Shown: positions 35,935-44,823 of the stretch, piece after piece | How positions within the stretch are numbered: position 1 is the first letter of the stretch | Layout of the letters: every line of letters begins with the position of its first letter | From: Polyangiaceae bacterium | GTDB taxonomy: Bacteria; Myxococcota_A; Polyangia; Polyangiales; Polyangiaceae | Length of the DNA stretch: 64,000 nt | Direction: 5' to 3' | NCBI GenBank assembly: GCA_947475525.1 | Contig: CANJMI010000024.1 | Span: 1-64,000 of the forward strand | Position numbers and translations under genes: made by a program | Notes under the pieces: generated by a model | What the model was told of the DNA's origin: nothing | The model's input: the letters and a program-made list of their open reading frames with translations, nothing else | Database searches by the model: none

Positions 35935-36696
35935 TCAGCGCTTGAGCGTGACTTTCCCGTTCCAGCTGCCTGGCGATGGAAACCGCAGCTCCATCAGCGC
36001 ACCGGCCGCGCAGTCGAGGTGCGGCAGCATGGCGGGCTCTCGTGTCGCGGCGCCGGCACCGAGCGGATGGCCATCGGGGTCGAGATACACCGTCACTGCG
36101 AGGTCGCCCGAACCGCATTGGGCGAGGAGCGCGCGTGCCGTGTTGGCCTGGTCACCTAGTTGACGCGCGTCAACCGCAATCGCGTCGCGTCCACGCGGCG
36201 GAAAGCCGAACTCCTGCCGCACTTCGCCGACCTTGCCTCCGACTGGGGCGGGCCACGCAGCCTTCGCGAAGACAGTCATGACGCACCGTTCCGTCGCGCG
36301 ATCGCCGATGGTCGAGCTCGCTGGCAACACGTCGAGCACGCGCCCGCCTTTGCCGACGTGGATGACGAGCGCGATGTCCCCGCCGAGGAAGCTCTTTCGC
36401 TGGCCCGCGAGGTCGATGCAGTTCGCGAGGTCGCCTCTGAGCCCCTTGACGGTCTTCGCTACGGCGTATTCGTCCATCGCGCCGACGTCCGATTCGGTCA
36501 TCGGCACGGCATCAGGGCGGTCGATTCGCGCACCGCCGTCGTGGAGCCGCGACGACGCGTCGTGCGCCTCATGGGCATGTCCGCCGCACGCGCCCAGCAT
36601 CGAGGTTAGCGCAACCCACGCGACAAGTTTTGGCCACGACCCGAGCGATGACGTGACAAGCCTCGCCGATTGGCCTCCGTGGCTAGCCGAGCGCAC
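35935..36696 (-). CDS. Putative lipoprotein, AgmX/PglI-like C-terminal pattern, unknown function
   Basis: About 253 residues. The start is difficult: the only plausible codon giving a signal peptide is GTG 36696, overlapping the end of the acyl-CoA dehydrogenase gene by 14 bp. It yields a basic start, the hydrophobic LVAWVALTSMLGAC and a lipobox Cys. The mature part has IALVIHVGKGGRVLDVLPASS with a Cys pair (NCIDLAG, ERCVM), and a second similar half (LAVTVYLDPDGHPLG, HLDCAAG). This duplicated unit resembles TonB-like or AgmX/PglI C-terminal domains in myxobacteria. Function unknown. Confidence 0.6.
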   Translation of the reverse strand: MRSASHGGQSARLVTSSLGSWPKLVAWVALTSMLGACGGHAHEAHDASSRLHDGGARIDRPDAVPMTESDVGAMDEYAVAKTVKGLRGDLANCIDLAGQRKSFLGGDIALVIHVGKGGRVLDVLPASSTIGDRATERCVMTVFAKAAWPAPVGGKVGEVRQEFGFPPRGRDAIAVDARQLGDQANTARALLAQCGSGDLAVTVYLDPDGHPLGAGAATREPAMLPHLDCAAGALMELRFPSPGSWNGKVTLKR

Positions 36697-37825
36697 TCTT
36701 CGCGATGACCATGCGCTGAATCTCACTTGTCCCCTCGTAGATTTCGGTGATGCGTGCATCGCGGTAGTGGCGCTCCATTCCGTATTCCGTGGTGTAGCCG
36801 TAACCGCCGAATACCTGGAGCGCACGGTGCGTCACGCGGGTCGACATCTCCGAGGCGTAGAGCTTCGCCATCGCACTTTCGGCGGAGGTCCTGAGCCCCC
36901 GATCCTTGAGCGAGGCTGCACGGAGCGTGAGGAGGCGAGCCGCATCGAGCTCAACGTCGCTGTCGGCAATCATCCATTGGATAGCTTGGAAGCTCGCGAG
37001 CGGCTGCCCGAACGATTTGCGCTCCTTCGAGTAGGCGATGGCTTTTTCGAGGGCTGCCCGCGCGATGCCGAGCGCCTGCGCCGCGATGCCGATTCGCCCA
37101 CCATCGAGTGTGGCCATCGCGACCTTGAAGCCGCCTCCTTCTTCGCCGAGGACGTACTCCTTCTCGACGCGCACATTCTCGAAGTAGATCGTGCACGAGT
37201 GTGCGGCGTGGATGCCGAGCTTTTCATCGTGCGGAGACTGCGCGTAGCCCGGCTGGCCCTTCTTCACGATCAGCGCCGTGTGCTTCACTTTGCCGTCGCT
37301 GCGGGAGGTGATCGCGAAGACGATCACGTGGTCGGCTTCGGGTCCGTTCGTGATGAAGTTTTTGGACCCGTTCACGATCCATGAGCCGTCGGCCTGCTTT
37401 TCCGCGGTCGTTTGCATCGTTTGCGCATCGGAGCCGCTCGAGGGCTCCGTTAGACCGAATGCGCCGAGCAATTGACCGCTCGCGGTCGGGGTCAAAAGCT
37501 CCCGTTTTTGCCACTCCGTGCCGAACTTCAGCAGCGGGTCGCAGAAGAGGGAATTGTTCACGCTCATGATGACCCCGCATGACGCGCAGGCGCGGCTCAC
37601 CTCTTCGCAAACGATGGCGTAGCTGACGGTGTCGAGCCCGGCCCCGCCGTATTCGGTTGGGATCGCCATCCCGAGAAACCCAAGCTCCCCCATCCGCGCG
37701 ACGATTTCGCTCGGCCAACGGGCTGTCTTGTCGAGGGTTGCGGCGATAGGCTCGATCTCGCGGGTTGCAAAATCCCGCGCCATTTGCTGGATTAACTGCT
37801 GATCGTCCGAGAGTTCGAAGTCCAT
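36683..37825 (-). CDS. Acyl-CoA dehydrogenase (short/medium-chain type)
   Basis: 380 residues from ATG 37825, giving the standard MDFELSDDQQLIQQMARDFA start. It contains the FAD/acyl-binding LGAFGLTEPSSGSDAQT, WIVNGSKNFITNG, GGRIGIAAQALGIARAAL, QVFGGYGYTTEYGMERHYRD, and the catalytic Glu in ITEIYEGTSEIQR. It forms the trans-2 double bond of acyl-CoA, passing electrons to ETF. The sequence looks like butyryl-CoA-type enzymes. Its gene is divergent from the HEAT protein (112-bp gap). Placed with carboxylase and mutase genes in this region, it fits branched or propionyl-CoA metabolism. Confidence 0.95.
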   Translation of the reverse strand: MDFELSDDQQLIQQMARDFATREIEPIAATLDKTARWPSEIVARMGELGFLGMAIPTEYGGAGLDTVSYAIVCEEVSRACASCGVIMSVNNSLFCDPLLKFGTEWQKRELLTPTASGQLLGAFGLTEPSSGSDAQTMQTTAEKQADGSWIVNGSKNFITNGPEADHVIVFAITSRSDGKVKHTALIVKKGQPGYAQSPHDEKLGIHAAHSCTIYFENVRVEKEYVLGEEGGGFKVAMATLDGGRIGIAAQALGIARAALEKAIAYSKERKSFGQPLASFQAIQWMIADSDVELDAARLLTLRAASLKDRGLRTSAESAMAKLYASEMSTRVTHRALQVFGGYGYTTEYGMERHYRDARITEIYEGTSEIQRMVIAKSALG

Positions 37826-37937
37826 GTAACCGGATTGATACACCGGAACGCTGCGGCTCGCCACCGGGGCCGCTCGACCGAAACCCAATGGCTTGGGCCT
37901 CGATTGTCCATTATGGTGCCGCGCGCGGAGACCTCCC

Positions 37938-40523
37938 ATGAACGACCTCGATCTCGACATTCAGCCGAAGCGAAGCAACAAGACGCCGATGATCGCCGCG
38001 GGGGTGCTCGCGCTCCTTGTCGGCGGCGGCGCGATCGCCTTTTTCGGCATGAAGCCTGGGCCCGTCAAGATGACGGTCGAGGCGCGCATGGAAAAGCAGC
38101 GCAGCTTGTTCCTGCTGCCGAAGGCGGAGCAGGCTCCGGAGTGGCGCAAGGCGGCGACAGACGAAAGAGCCGACGAGGATTTCCGCTCCGAAGCGCTGGC
38201 GCAGGTGGGATTGCTCAACGATCCCGAAGCGGTGGCGATCGCGACGAAGGGGCTCGAGTCGCCGAGTCACAAAATTCGAGGCATTTGCGCGCAGGTTCTC
38301 GCCCATTACGGACGCAAGGCCTCATCGTCCATTCCGGCACTCACCAAGGCGCTCGCCGAGGCGAAGGAGAACGACCGACGTCAGATTCTTTGGGCGCTCG
38401 TCGAACTCGGTGAGCCGACCGTCTTCAATGCGGCAGTCGAAGCCTACAAGGCCGGTGACTTGACCCACGTCGAGCGGCTCCAGGGTGGCGTCGCCTTCGA
38501 TCCCATGCGCCTGGCTACGCTCGTTCCGGTCGATGAACTCGCGGCAAAATCGGACGACTCGAGCGCGGCCGTGCGCCAGCTCGTCGCCACCGTCCTCTCG
38601 ACGAAGGCCGATCCGAAGTACACCGACAAGTTGATCAAACTCGTTCAAGACTCGGAGCTGTCGGTCGCGCGCGAGGCGGCGAGCGGCCTCGGGAAGATCG
38701 GCGACGAGAAGGCGCGCACTCCGCTGCTCGAGGCGCTCCGCAAGGCAGACGCGGACAGTCGGCAGAAGTTCCTCGAGGCGCTGCGTGACGGCATCGGCGG
38801 CGTTGGCATCGTGCTCGCTCTGGACACGGTCGTCACCGACAAGGAGGAGCGTCAGTGGTTCCAGACCAAGCAGCTCTTCGAGTTGATGCACATCCTCGGT
38901 GATCCGCGGATCGGCGACGCGCTCGTTTCTTGGGTCGATCGCGTAAAGCCACACCCGCACTGGCGGGCCGAAGCCGGGATTGCGTTGGCCGAGGTGGGTG
39001 ACGTGCGCGGAGCTGCGTACATCGCGGGCCGCATGAACATCGCGCCCGAGGAGATCTACCAGAAGGAGAAAATCTGGCAGTCCGACAAAGGAGGCCATCT
39101 CCTGCGTGGTGATGAACAGCGCACCGTGTCAGGACGCATGCTCGCCGACCTGGCAGCGATTCATCCGGCGAAGGCGTCGGAGTTGAAGGAGGTCGCGGAG
39201 AGCGCCGTGTTGAAGTGGTCGATGGACCGAAAGCAGCCGAGCGCGAACGGATTGCGTTTCCTCGCCGGCGTTCGCTCGGACAAGGCGCTGCCCGAGATCC
39301 GCAAATGGGCATTCCCGACGACCGCGCTCCCGCTCGAAGGCGCGCAGCCACCGTTGCCATCCGAGTTCGAGACCGCTGCGGGCGCGCTCCGTTACGTAGG
39401 CATGATGCACGACGCACAGAGCAAGCCGAAGTTGCTCGAGCAGTTCGATCGCAAGAAGGACAAGAAGATGGACATCACCCAGGACGGCCTCAACGGCGCC
39501 GGCCTGGCGATTCTCGGCATGGTCCTGCGCGGCATCGTCGTCGGTTCCGCGGAGGGGCTCGCCGAGTGGGGGCCGGAGATCGCGAAGGACTCGGTGGACA
39601 AGCTCATCGAGTTCGCGGAGGACAAAACTTGGCATGAAGACGCGCGCGAACGCGCCTGCGCGGCCGTCGGATGGATCGCCGATGACGCGGGTATCAAGAA
39701 GGTCGTTGAGAAGTTCGGAAAATACGCGGCGAGCAAAGACGCAAAGGATCAGGTCATCGCCGCTTGTTTCGCCGTCACGCTGACGCGCCGTCCACAGCCG
39801 TCGGCGTTGCCGATGCTCGTCGATGCTCTCGATGCGAAACTCGAGATTGGCGTCAGAAATTACATCGCAAGAGCGATCGGGGTGACCGGGCTGAAGGGCA
39901 ACACGACCGAGGTCGAAAAGCTCTTCAAGAAACTCGAGGACCCTGAGCTACGGAGCTTCGCGGCGCTTGCGTTGATCATGGGCGGCGACACCGACATCGC
40001 GTCGCGCGCAGTGGCGGCCTACGGCAAGCCCGACAGCCAGGCCGCGCTCGACGACCTGAAGACCCTGTACTTCAACGCGTACGGCTACTGGTCCGATAAA
40101 GACGTCGAGAACGGCAACCTCTACCGCTGGGTCGAGAACGCAGAAGCGCTCCGTCGCGTGAAGATCGCCGACTCGCCGCAGGAGTGGGCGCGCGAGCTGT
40201 TGAAGCGCCAGTTCGACAACCTCACGTTCAACAATGGCCCGCACTCGGAGACCAAGCCGGTGCTCCTCAGTCGTCTGTACAAGGCGGCGAAGGCCGGGGA
40301 CTCGGCGACCAAGGTGAACGCGATTCGTACCCTGAAGTTCATCGGCATCGGCGACATCGGCATCACCGGCGCGCAAGGCGTGCTGATGGCCCTGAAAGAC
40401 GAGCCCGGCGAGACCGGTGAGCTCGCGAGCCGAGCGTTCCACGAACTCTTGAATCCGGCGACAGCGGGCGCCGAGCAAGTGAAAAACGTGCAGACCACGA
40501 AGGACGACAAAGGTCGGGAGTGA
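37938..40523 (+). CDS. HEAT-repeat membrane-anchored protein
   Basis: 861 residues. A short cytoplasmic N-terminus (DLDLDIQPKRSNKT) is followed by one membrane helix (MIAAGVLALLVGGGAIAFF). The rest is a long helical region of HEAT-like repeats, for example AREAASGLGKIGDEKARTPL and LRSFAALALIMGGDTDIA. The C-terminal part is expected outside the cytoplasm. No catalytic motif was seen. Such repeats form a protein-binding solenoid. It begins a cluster of envelope genes on the plus strand, followed after 6 bp by the 40530 gene, so both are probably co-translated. Confidence 0.8.
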   Translation: MNDLDLDIQPKRSNKTPMIAAGVLALLVGGGAIAFFGMKPGPVKMTVEARMEKQRSLFLLPKAEQAPEWRKAATDERADEDFRSEALAQVGLLNDPEAVAIATKGLESPSHKIRGICAQVLAHYGRKASSSIPALTKALAEAKENDRRQILWALVELGEPTVFNAAVEAYKAGDLTHVERLQGGVAFDPMRLATLVPVDELAAKSDDSSAAVRQLVATVLSTKADPKYTDKLIKLVQDSELSVAREAASGLGKIGDEKARTPLLEALRKADADSRQKFLEALRDGIGGVGIVLALDTVVTDKEERQWFQTKQLFELMHILGDPRIGDALVSWVDRVKPHPHWRAEAGIALAEVGDVRGAAYIAGRMNIAPEEIYQKEKIWQSDKGGHLLRGDEQRTVSGRMLADLAAIHPAKASELKEVAESAVLKWSMDRKQPSANGLRFLAGVRSDKALPEIRKWAFPTTALPLEGAQPPLPSEFETAAGALRYVGMMHDAQSKPKLLEQFDRKKDKKMDITQDGLNGAGLAILGMVLRGIVVGSAEGLAEWGPEIAKDSVDKLIEFAEDKTWHEDARERACAAVGWIADDAGIKKVVEKFGKYAASKDAKDQVIAACFAVTLTRRPQPSALPMLVDALDAKLEIGVRNYIARAIGVTGLKGNTTEVEKLFKKLEDPELRSFAALALIMGGDTDIASRAVAAYGKPDSQAALDDLKTLYFNAYGYWSDKDVENGNLYRWVENAEALRRVKIADSPQEWARELLKRQFDNLTFNNGPHSETKPVLLSRLYKAAKAGDSATKVNAIRTLKFIGIGDIGITGAQGVLMALKDEPGETGELASRAFHELLNPATAGAEQVKNVQTTKDDKGRE

Positions 40524-40529
40524 ATAGCG

Positions 40530-40943
40530 ATGACCACTTGGCGAGATGAGTTGCTCGAGACGATCAAGACCCGCGCGGAGCGCGACACGGAAGAAGAAAC
40601 CAAGCGAAAGAAGCGTCTCGACGAGGCGTTGACCATCGCTGAAGATGCGCTGCTCAAAGCGCACGACGGACTCACCTTCACGCACGAGCAACTGCTCGCG
40701 AAGGCGCAGGCGGCGACGGTGTCGCGCGACGGTGACGCCGCGACCATCGAGCTTCAAGGTCAGACGCTGACGGTCGGTCTGGATCGCGCAGAAGCGACCT
40801 TGAACGTCACCGTCAACGGAGGGCGCCCGCGGGCGTTCGACTTCGCAAAAGATCGCCACATCGTCCCGAAAGACGTCGAGGAGTACGTCGGACGACGCGT
40901 GCTCGAGCTGGTGCGCGCGGCCCACAAAGTCGCGCCGTGGTGA
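40530..40943 (+). CDS. Small coiled-coil protein, unknown function
   Basis: 137 residues with no signal peptide. Residues about 5-65 are a highly charged helix likely to form a coiled coil (IKTRAERDTEEETKRKKRLDE). The C-terminal half is beta-like (DAATIELQGQTLTVGLDRAEA) and ends in a helix EEYVGRRVLELVRAAHK. It starts 6 bp after the HEAT gene and ends 10 bp before the SUMF1-like gene, so it belongs to the same transcript. No family was recognised. Confidence 0.7.
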   Translation: MTTWRDELLETIKTRAERDTEEETKRKKRLDEALTIAEDALLKAHDGLTFTHEQLLAKAQAATVSRDGDAATIELQGQTLTVGLDRAEATLNVTVNGGRPRAFDFAKDRHIVPKDVEEYVGRRVLELVRAAHKVAPW

Positions 40944-40953
40944 CACAAGACTC

Positions 40954-41937
40954 GTGCAGCGGCGCTCACTGATTGCTCTCTGGACTGGGCTCGTCGCGTG
41001 TGAGGCCCCCCCGTCGGACTCAGTCGCAGGAAAGGCTCCCGAGGGAAGCGCGAGTGCGGCGACGGAGGCCACGGCGCGTCCTTCCGTTGGACTCGCGCCG
41101 TCGGTCTCCGCAAGCGCCTCGGCATCGGCATCGGCATCGTCCGCAGCAGCATCGGCTGCACCAGAAGAGGTTGTCGATCCGCATTGCCCAGCGGACATGG
41201 CTTACGTCTCCGGCGACTACTGCCCGAACCCGCGCCAGCATTGCCTCGAGCACGCGAAGGAATGGGCGAGCCATCAAAAACGCTTCGCTGCCCTCGCCGC
41301 GAAGGGTGCGAGTGGCGCCACGACTGCAAGCGAAGTCTGCGCGCGTTTTGAAAAGCCCACCACGTGCATGTCGGCGCAGCGTCGCACGATCAACGTGTGT
41401 GTCGATCGTTACGAGTGGCCGAATCGACGAGGTGAGTTGCCGCTGAACCTCGTCGATTGGAACGAAGCAAAAAGCGCGTGCGCATCCGTCGAAAAACGCC
41501 TCTGCACGGAGGCGGAGTTCAACTTCGCCTGCGAAGGCGAGGAGATGTTGCCGTACAGCTACGGCTACGAGCGCGCGCCCGAGCTGTGTCACCTCGACAA
41601 GCCTTACCGAAAGCGCGTGCGGACCTTGAAGCGCCAGGCGAACTGCCTCGCCGACCCCGTGTGCAAGGCCGAACTCGAGCGACTCGACCAACGGGAGCCG
41701 TCCGGTTCGCGGCCGGACTGCCATTCACCGTTCGGTGTGTTCGACATCAACGGAAACGTTAACGAATGGGTGGAGTTGCCAGGCATGACCTCGCCCAACC
41801 GCAGCGGACTGAAGGGTGGTTGGTGGGGCCCCGTTCGGAGCCGTTGCCGCCCGACCGTCACGTTCCACAAGGAGGCGGATTACGGCTACGAGGTCGGCTT
41901 CCGCTGCTGCAAGGATTCGCTGGCGGGTCCGCGTTGA
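40954..41937 (+). CDS. SUMF1/FGE-domain lipoprotein, probably non-catalytic
   Basis: 327 residues starting at a GTG. The signal [16 protein letters not shown] ends in a lipobox. A Ser/Ala-rich linker ([12 protein letters not shown]) precedes a formylglycine-generating-enzyme-like domain: [72 protein letters not shown], and VGFRCC. True FGE uses two Cys near the end of the domain; only one fits here, so it is more likely a ligand-binding C-type-lectin-like module with disulfides. Outer-membrane location expected. Confidence 0.82.
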   Translation: MQRRSLIALWTGLVACEAPPSDSVAGKAPEGSASAATEATARPSVGLAPSVSASASASASASSAAASAAPEEVVDPHCPADMAYVSGDYCPNPRQHCLEHAKEWASHQKRFAALAAKGASGATTASEVCARFEKPTTCMSAQRRTINVCVDRYEWPNRRGELPLNLVDWNEAKSACASVEKRLCTEAEFNFACEGEEMLPYSYGYERAPELCHLDKPYRKRVRTLKRQANCLADPVCKAELERLDQREPSGSRPDCHSPFGVFDINGNVNEWVELPGMTSPNRSGLKGGWWGPVRSRCRPTVTFHKEADYGYEVGFRCCKDSLAGPR

Positions 41938-41998
41938 GCCGGACGTTGCACACGCTCGAATTGGTGTAGGCTCGCGCTGCGGTTCAAGGAGTATGACG

Positions 41999-42520
41999 AT
42001 GAAGTTAATTGGCGGATTGGGCTCAGTTTTTGTGGCGATGGCGATTGCGGGATGTGACCGTGAGCCGCAGCAACCGCCCGCGAATTTTCCGCAACAGCCG
42101 CAGCCGGGTTATGGCCAGCCGCAGCCGGGTTATGGCCAGCCGCAGCCGGGTTATGGCCAGCCGCAGCCGGGTTATGGCCAGCCGCAGCCAGGTTACGGCC
42201 AGCCGCAACAGCCGCAGCCAGGTTACGGCCAGCCGCAACAGCCGCAGCCAGGTTACGGCCAGCCGCAACAGCCGCAGCCAGGTTACGGCCAGCCGCAGCC
42301 CGTCGCGACGGCCCCCGCTCAGCCGTCTGCGCCACCAAATCCGCTCGCGCTCCCCTGCCAAAGCGACGTGACCTGCGGGACGTTCCGCTGCAACGTGCAG
42401 GCGCAACGTTGTGCGATGCCGTGCGCGAATGCCGCAACGGATTGCCAGGGCGGCCTCGCATGCCTCGCGGGGATTTGCGTGCCGAGCGTTCCCGGCATGC
42501 CGGGCTTACCTACTCAATGA
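41999..42520 (+). CDS. PQPGYGQ-repeat lipoprotein with Cys-rich end
   Basis: 173 residues. ATG 41999 is chosen because aaggag lies at the right distance (a second ATG 6 bp upstream is too close to it). The signal [19 protein letters not shown] ends in a lipobox. The mature part begins with a Pro/Gln/Gly/Tyr repeat tract, then a Cys-rich module ([32 protein letters not shown]) with about eight Cys resembling small disulfide knots. The repeat is probably an extended spacer lifting the Cys domain from the membrane. Function unknown. Confidence 0.8.
   Translation: MKLIGGLGSVFVAMAIAGCDREPQQPPANFPQQPQPGYGQPQPGYGQPQPGYGQPQPGYGQPQPGYGQPQQPQPGYGQPQQPQPGYGQPQQPQPGYGQPQPVATAPAQPSAPPNPLALPCQSDVTCGTFRCNVQAQRCAMPCANAATDCQGGLACLAGICVPSVPGMPGLPTQ
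42094..42300 (+). repeat. 21/30-bp tandem repeats encoding QPQPGYG and [10 protein letters not shown]
   Basis: Four 21-bp units (cagccgggttatggc core) are followed by several 30-bp units that add a cagccgcaa block. Copies are nearly identical, so length is probably variable between strains. The boundaries are approximate. Confidence 0.85.
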
Positions 42521-42567
42521 GCGTGAAGCCCGCTGGCGATGCGGCTTTTGCGTGAGGGAGGATTGAC

Positions 42568-44280
42568 GTGGCCAAGACGAATTTGAGCGGTAGCCCCGGT
42601 GCTGCGGAGGAGTCGGTCTTCGAACTCAAGACCGGGGGAAAGCTTTCAACTGTCCGCCTGATCGAGCCCGTCGAATCCGGGACGAAGGTGGCCGTCTGGC
42701 GCGCGCAACGCCAAGACGGCGGCTCGGTCACGGTGCATGCGCTCCTGCCCGGGGCAAGCAAGCGCGAGCGCGAGACGTTCGTGAAGGCGGCCCAGCGCAT
42801 TGCCGCGGCTCGTGCGGAGCAACCCTTGCCTGGGGTTTCTCCGATCATCGAGGTCATCCCCGCGGCCGCAGCCTTGATTGCCGAGCTTTCGCCATCGGGA
42901 ACGCTCGCAGACTTGCCGGTGCTCGACTGGGAGTTCACCCGCAAGCTTGGCCTCGTGCGGCGCTTGGCGCTGACCCTCGCGACGCTGCACAAGCGGGGCC
43001 TTTTTCACGGCAGCATGCGGCCCCAGAACATCCTGCTCGATGATCAGTTCGAGCCGGTGGTCTCGGAGGTGGGCTCGATCGTGCTGGAAGATTCGTTCCC
43101 GGGCACGGCCGAAACGCGCAATGAATATTGGGCGTACGCGGCGCGCGAGGTGCGGCAAGGCCAGGCTCCGAACGCCCGCTCCGACATCTTCAGCCTCGGG
43201 CGCATTCTGCAATTCGTCCTCTCTGGTGATGACCCAGACGAGCAAGACGAGAACCTGCCGAAGCTCGACAAACTCACCGAGCCTCCGCCGGGCCTCGTGC
43301 GAATCGTCCGCCGCGCGACGCTCCGAGATCCGGCACAGCGGTACGAGAGCGTTGACCAGTTCCTCGACGAGCTCGGTCGCTATCATGATGCGGGTTCCGT
43401 TGGCATTGCCCATCCGGATGGAAACGAGGGCAAAGAGAGGCGGCGCGAGACGTTGCCGCCAGGCTCTATTCCGGATGCGCGTGAGTCGAAGTCCTCGGTG
43501 AAAGTCGACTCGAAGAAGGGCGAGCCGTCGCGCCCGGACTCCGCAAAAAAATCCGAACCAAGCAAGCTTGCCGAGGGGGAAAAAGTTCGCGTCGCGCCGA
43601 TGCAATTTGTGACCTCGGCCACGAAGCGCGATTCGGAAGATCCCGTCACCGCCACGGTTGCGGTCGTGCTCGGCGTCCTCGGCATCGTGGCATGCGGTGT
43701 CGCGGCCTACCTCGCGTACCGCACGGGCGAGGTTCGCCGCGTCGCTCGGATCGTGGGCATCATCGGAGCCTTGCTCGGCAGTGTTTGGCTGCCCGGGTTC
43801 AGTCGCTGGTACGTTTTTCGCCCGATTTGGGCGGCAAGTTGCGTCGCGCTCGTCCTCTTTGGCGACCCGTGGGAGCAGGTGGCGGCGGCGGGAAGGCGAG
43901 CCCAGTTCTCACGCGGCACTCCCACGCAGAGGGCCGCGGCGGTCGTCTCACTCGCGCGCGGAGGACGTACTAATTTTCGAGAGATCGACCTCACCGGTGC
44001 CGATTTTTCGGGGAGGGCATTGCCAGGCATCGATTTGAGCGGGAGCAAGCTCGTCGGCGTGAATTTTGCGCGCGCCGACATGTCGAATGCCAACTTCGCG
44101 GATGCGGATGTCGGGCACGCCGACTTCCGAGGAGCCCGGCTCCAAGGTGCGAAGATATCCGGCAGCATCGGGTGGCGCGACGCGGTTTGCAATGACACCA
44201 CGGTCATGCCGGACGAGTGGTCGTGCCCAGGTGCGAACTCCAATCCGCGCAGCGATCATGACGTCGCTGGCAGTCGCTGA
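42568..44280 (+). CDS. Membrane pseudokinase with pentapeptide repeats
   Basis: 570 residues from a GTG preceded by gggaggat. Residues about 15-275 follow a protein kinase fold (GLFHGSMRPQNILLDDQF, SDIFSLGRILQFVLSGDDP) but all three key sites are altered: the VAIK Lys is His57, HRD is HGS (147-149), and DFG is lost (EVG). Phosphotransfer is therefore very unlikely. A Lys/Ser/Pro-rich linker leads to two or three membrane helices (ATVAVVLGVLGIVACGVAAYL, IVGIIGALLGSVWLPGF). The C-terminal tail carries pentapeptide repeats (ADFSGRALPGIDLSGSKLVG). It is probably a membrane scaffold or sensor. Confidence 0.85.
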   Translation: MAKTNLSGSPGAAEESVFELKTGGKLSTVRLIEPVESGTKVAVWRAQRQDGGSVTVHALLPGASKRERETFVKAAQRIAAARAEQPLPGVSPIIEVIPAAAALIAELSPSGTLADLPVLDWEFTRKLGLVRRLALTLATLHKRGLFHGSMRPQNILLDDQFEPVVSEVGSIVLEDSFPGTAETRNEYWAYAAREVRQGQAPNARSDIFSLGRILQFVLSGDDPDEQDENLPKLDKLTEPPPGLVRIVRRATLRDPAQRYESVDQFLDELGRYHDAGSVGIAHPDGNEGKERRRETLPPGSIPDARESKSSVKVDSKKGEPSRPDSAKKSEPSKLAEGEKVRVAPMQFVTSATKRDSEDPVTATVAVVLGVLGIVACGVAAYLAYRTGEVRRVARIVGIIGALLGSVWLPGFSRWYVFRPIWAASCVALVLFGDPWEQVAAAGRRAQFSRGTPTQRAAAVVSLARGGRTNFREIDLTGADFSGRALPGIDLSGSKLVGVNFARADMSNANFADADVGHADFRGARLQGAKISGSIGWRDAVCNDTTVMPDEWSCPGANSNPRSDHDVAGSR

Positions 44281-44327
44281 TTTTCCAACGCTGATTTTCC
44301 AACACCGTTCACCGAGGCCCCCGCTGC

Positions 44328-44753
44328 ATGTCGCTCGTGCGCCGCTTGACCGTTCTTCAGAACGAGGCCGGTAATACGCCGGTCCCGTCTCGAAAATACT
44401 TCCATATTGGCCAATCCGAGACCATCGAGGAGGTCGGTGAGTGCGTGCCGATGGTGGCGCTCGTGGACGACAACCTGTCGCGCTTCATCGTCTCGGATGC
44501 TGCGAGTCACCGCTGGGGGCGCCCGGAAGTCCTCCTCCACAGTCTGCCGAATCTCGACGTCAAAAGTGGCGACGGCGTCTTCCTCCTCGCGGCGGCGGGC
44601 GAGGACCGCACGGAGGCGCACCCCGAAGGCAAAGGACGGATGCACTTCATTCACCTCGGGCTCGCGCGCCCAATCGCCGAGCGAGGGATAACCAAGCTCT
44701 ACGTCTACCGCTTGGATGGCGTTCAGGTTCACGGGCTTCGCTCGAAGGCTTAG
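44328..44753 (+). CDS. Conserved hypothetical protein, 141 residues
   Basis: A soluble mixed alpha/beta protein with no signal peptide or membrane helix. A typical stretch is YFHIGQSETIEEVGECVPMVAL. No family was recognised and there are no Cys clusters or catalytic-looking motifs. It starts 47 bp after the pseudokinase and may be the last gene of the envelope cluster. It converges on epmA across a 70-bp gap that holds the palindrome CAAACGTTTG (44761-44770). Confidence 0.6.
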   Translation: MSLVRRLTVLQNEAGNTPVPSRKYFHIGQSETIEEVGECVPMVALVDDNLSRFIVSDAASHRWGRPEVLLHSLPNLDVKSGDGVFLLAAAGEDRTEAHPEGKGRMHFIHLGLARPIAERGITKLYVYRLDGVQVHGLRSKA

Positions 44754-44823
44754 CGCGCACCAAACGTTTGATCGGTGGCGCGGCCGACTTGCGGCCTCGT
44801 GAGTGCGCGGCGACCGTCCAAGC

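Noticed and set aside
44753-44781. Hairpin CGCGcACC...GGTGgCGCG with central CAAACGTTTG as a bidirectional terminator
   Set aside because: A bulge interrupts the stem and there is no T run; kept only as a noted palindrome.
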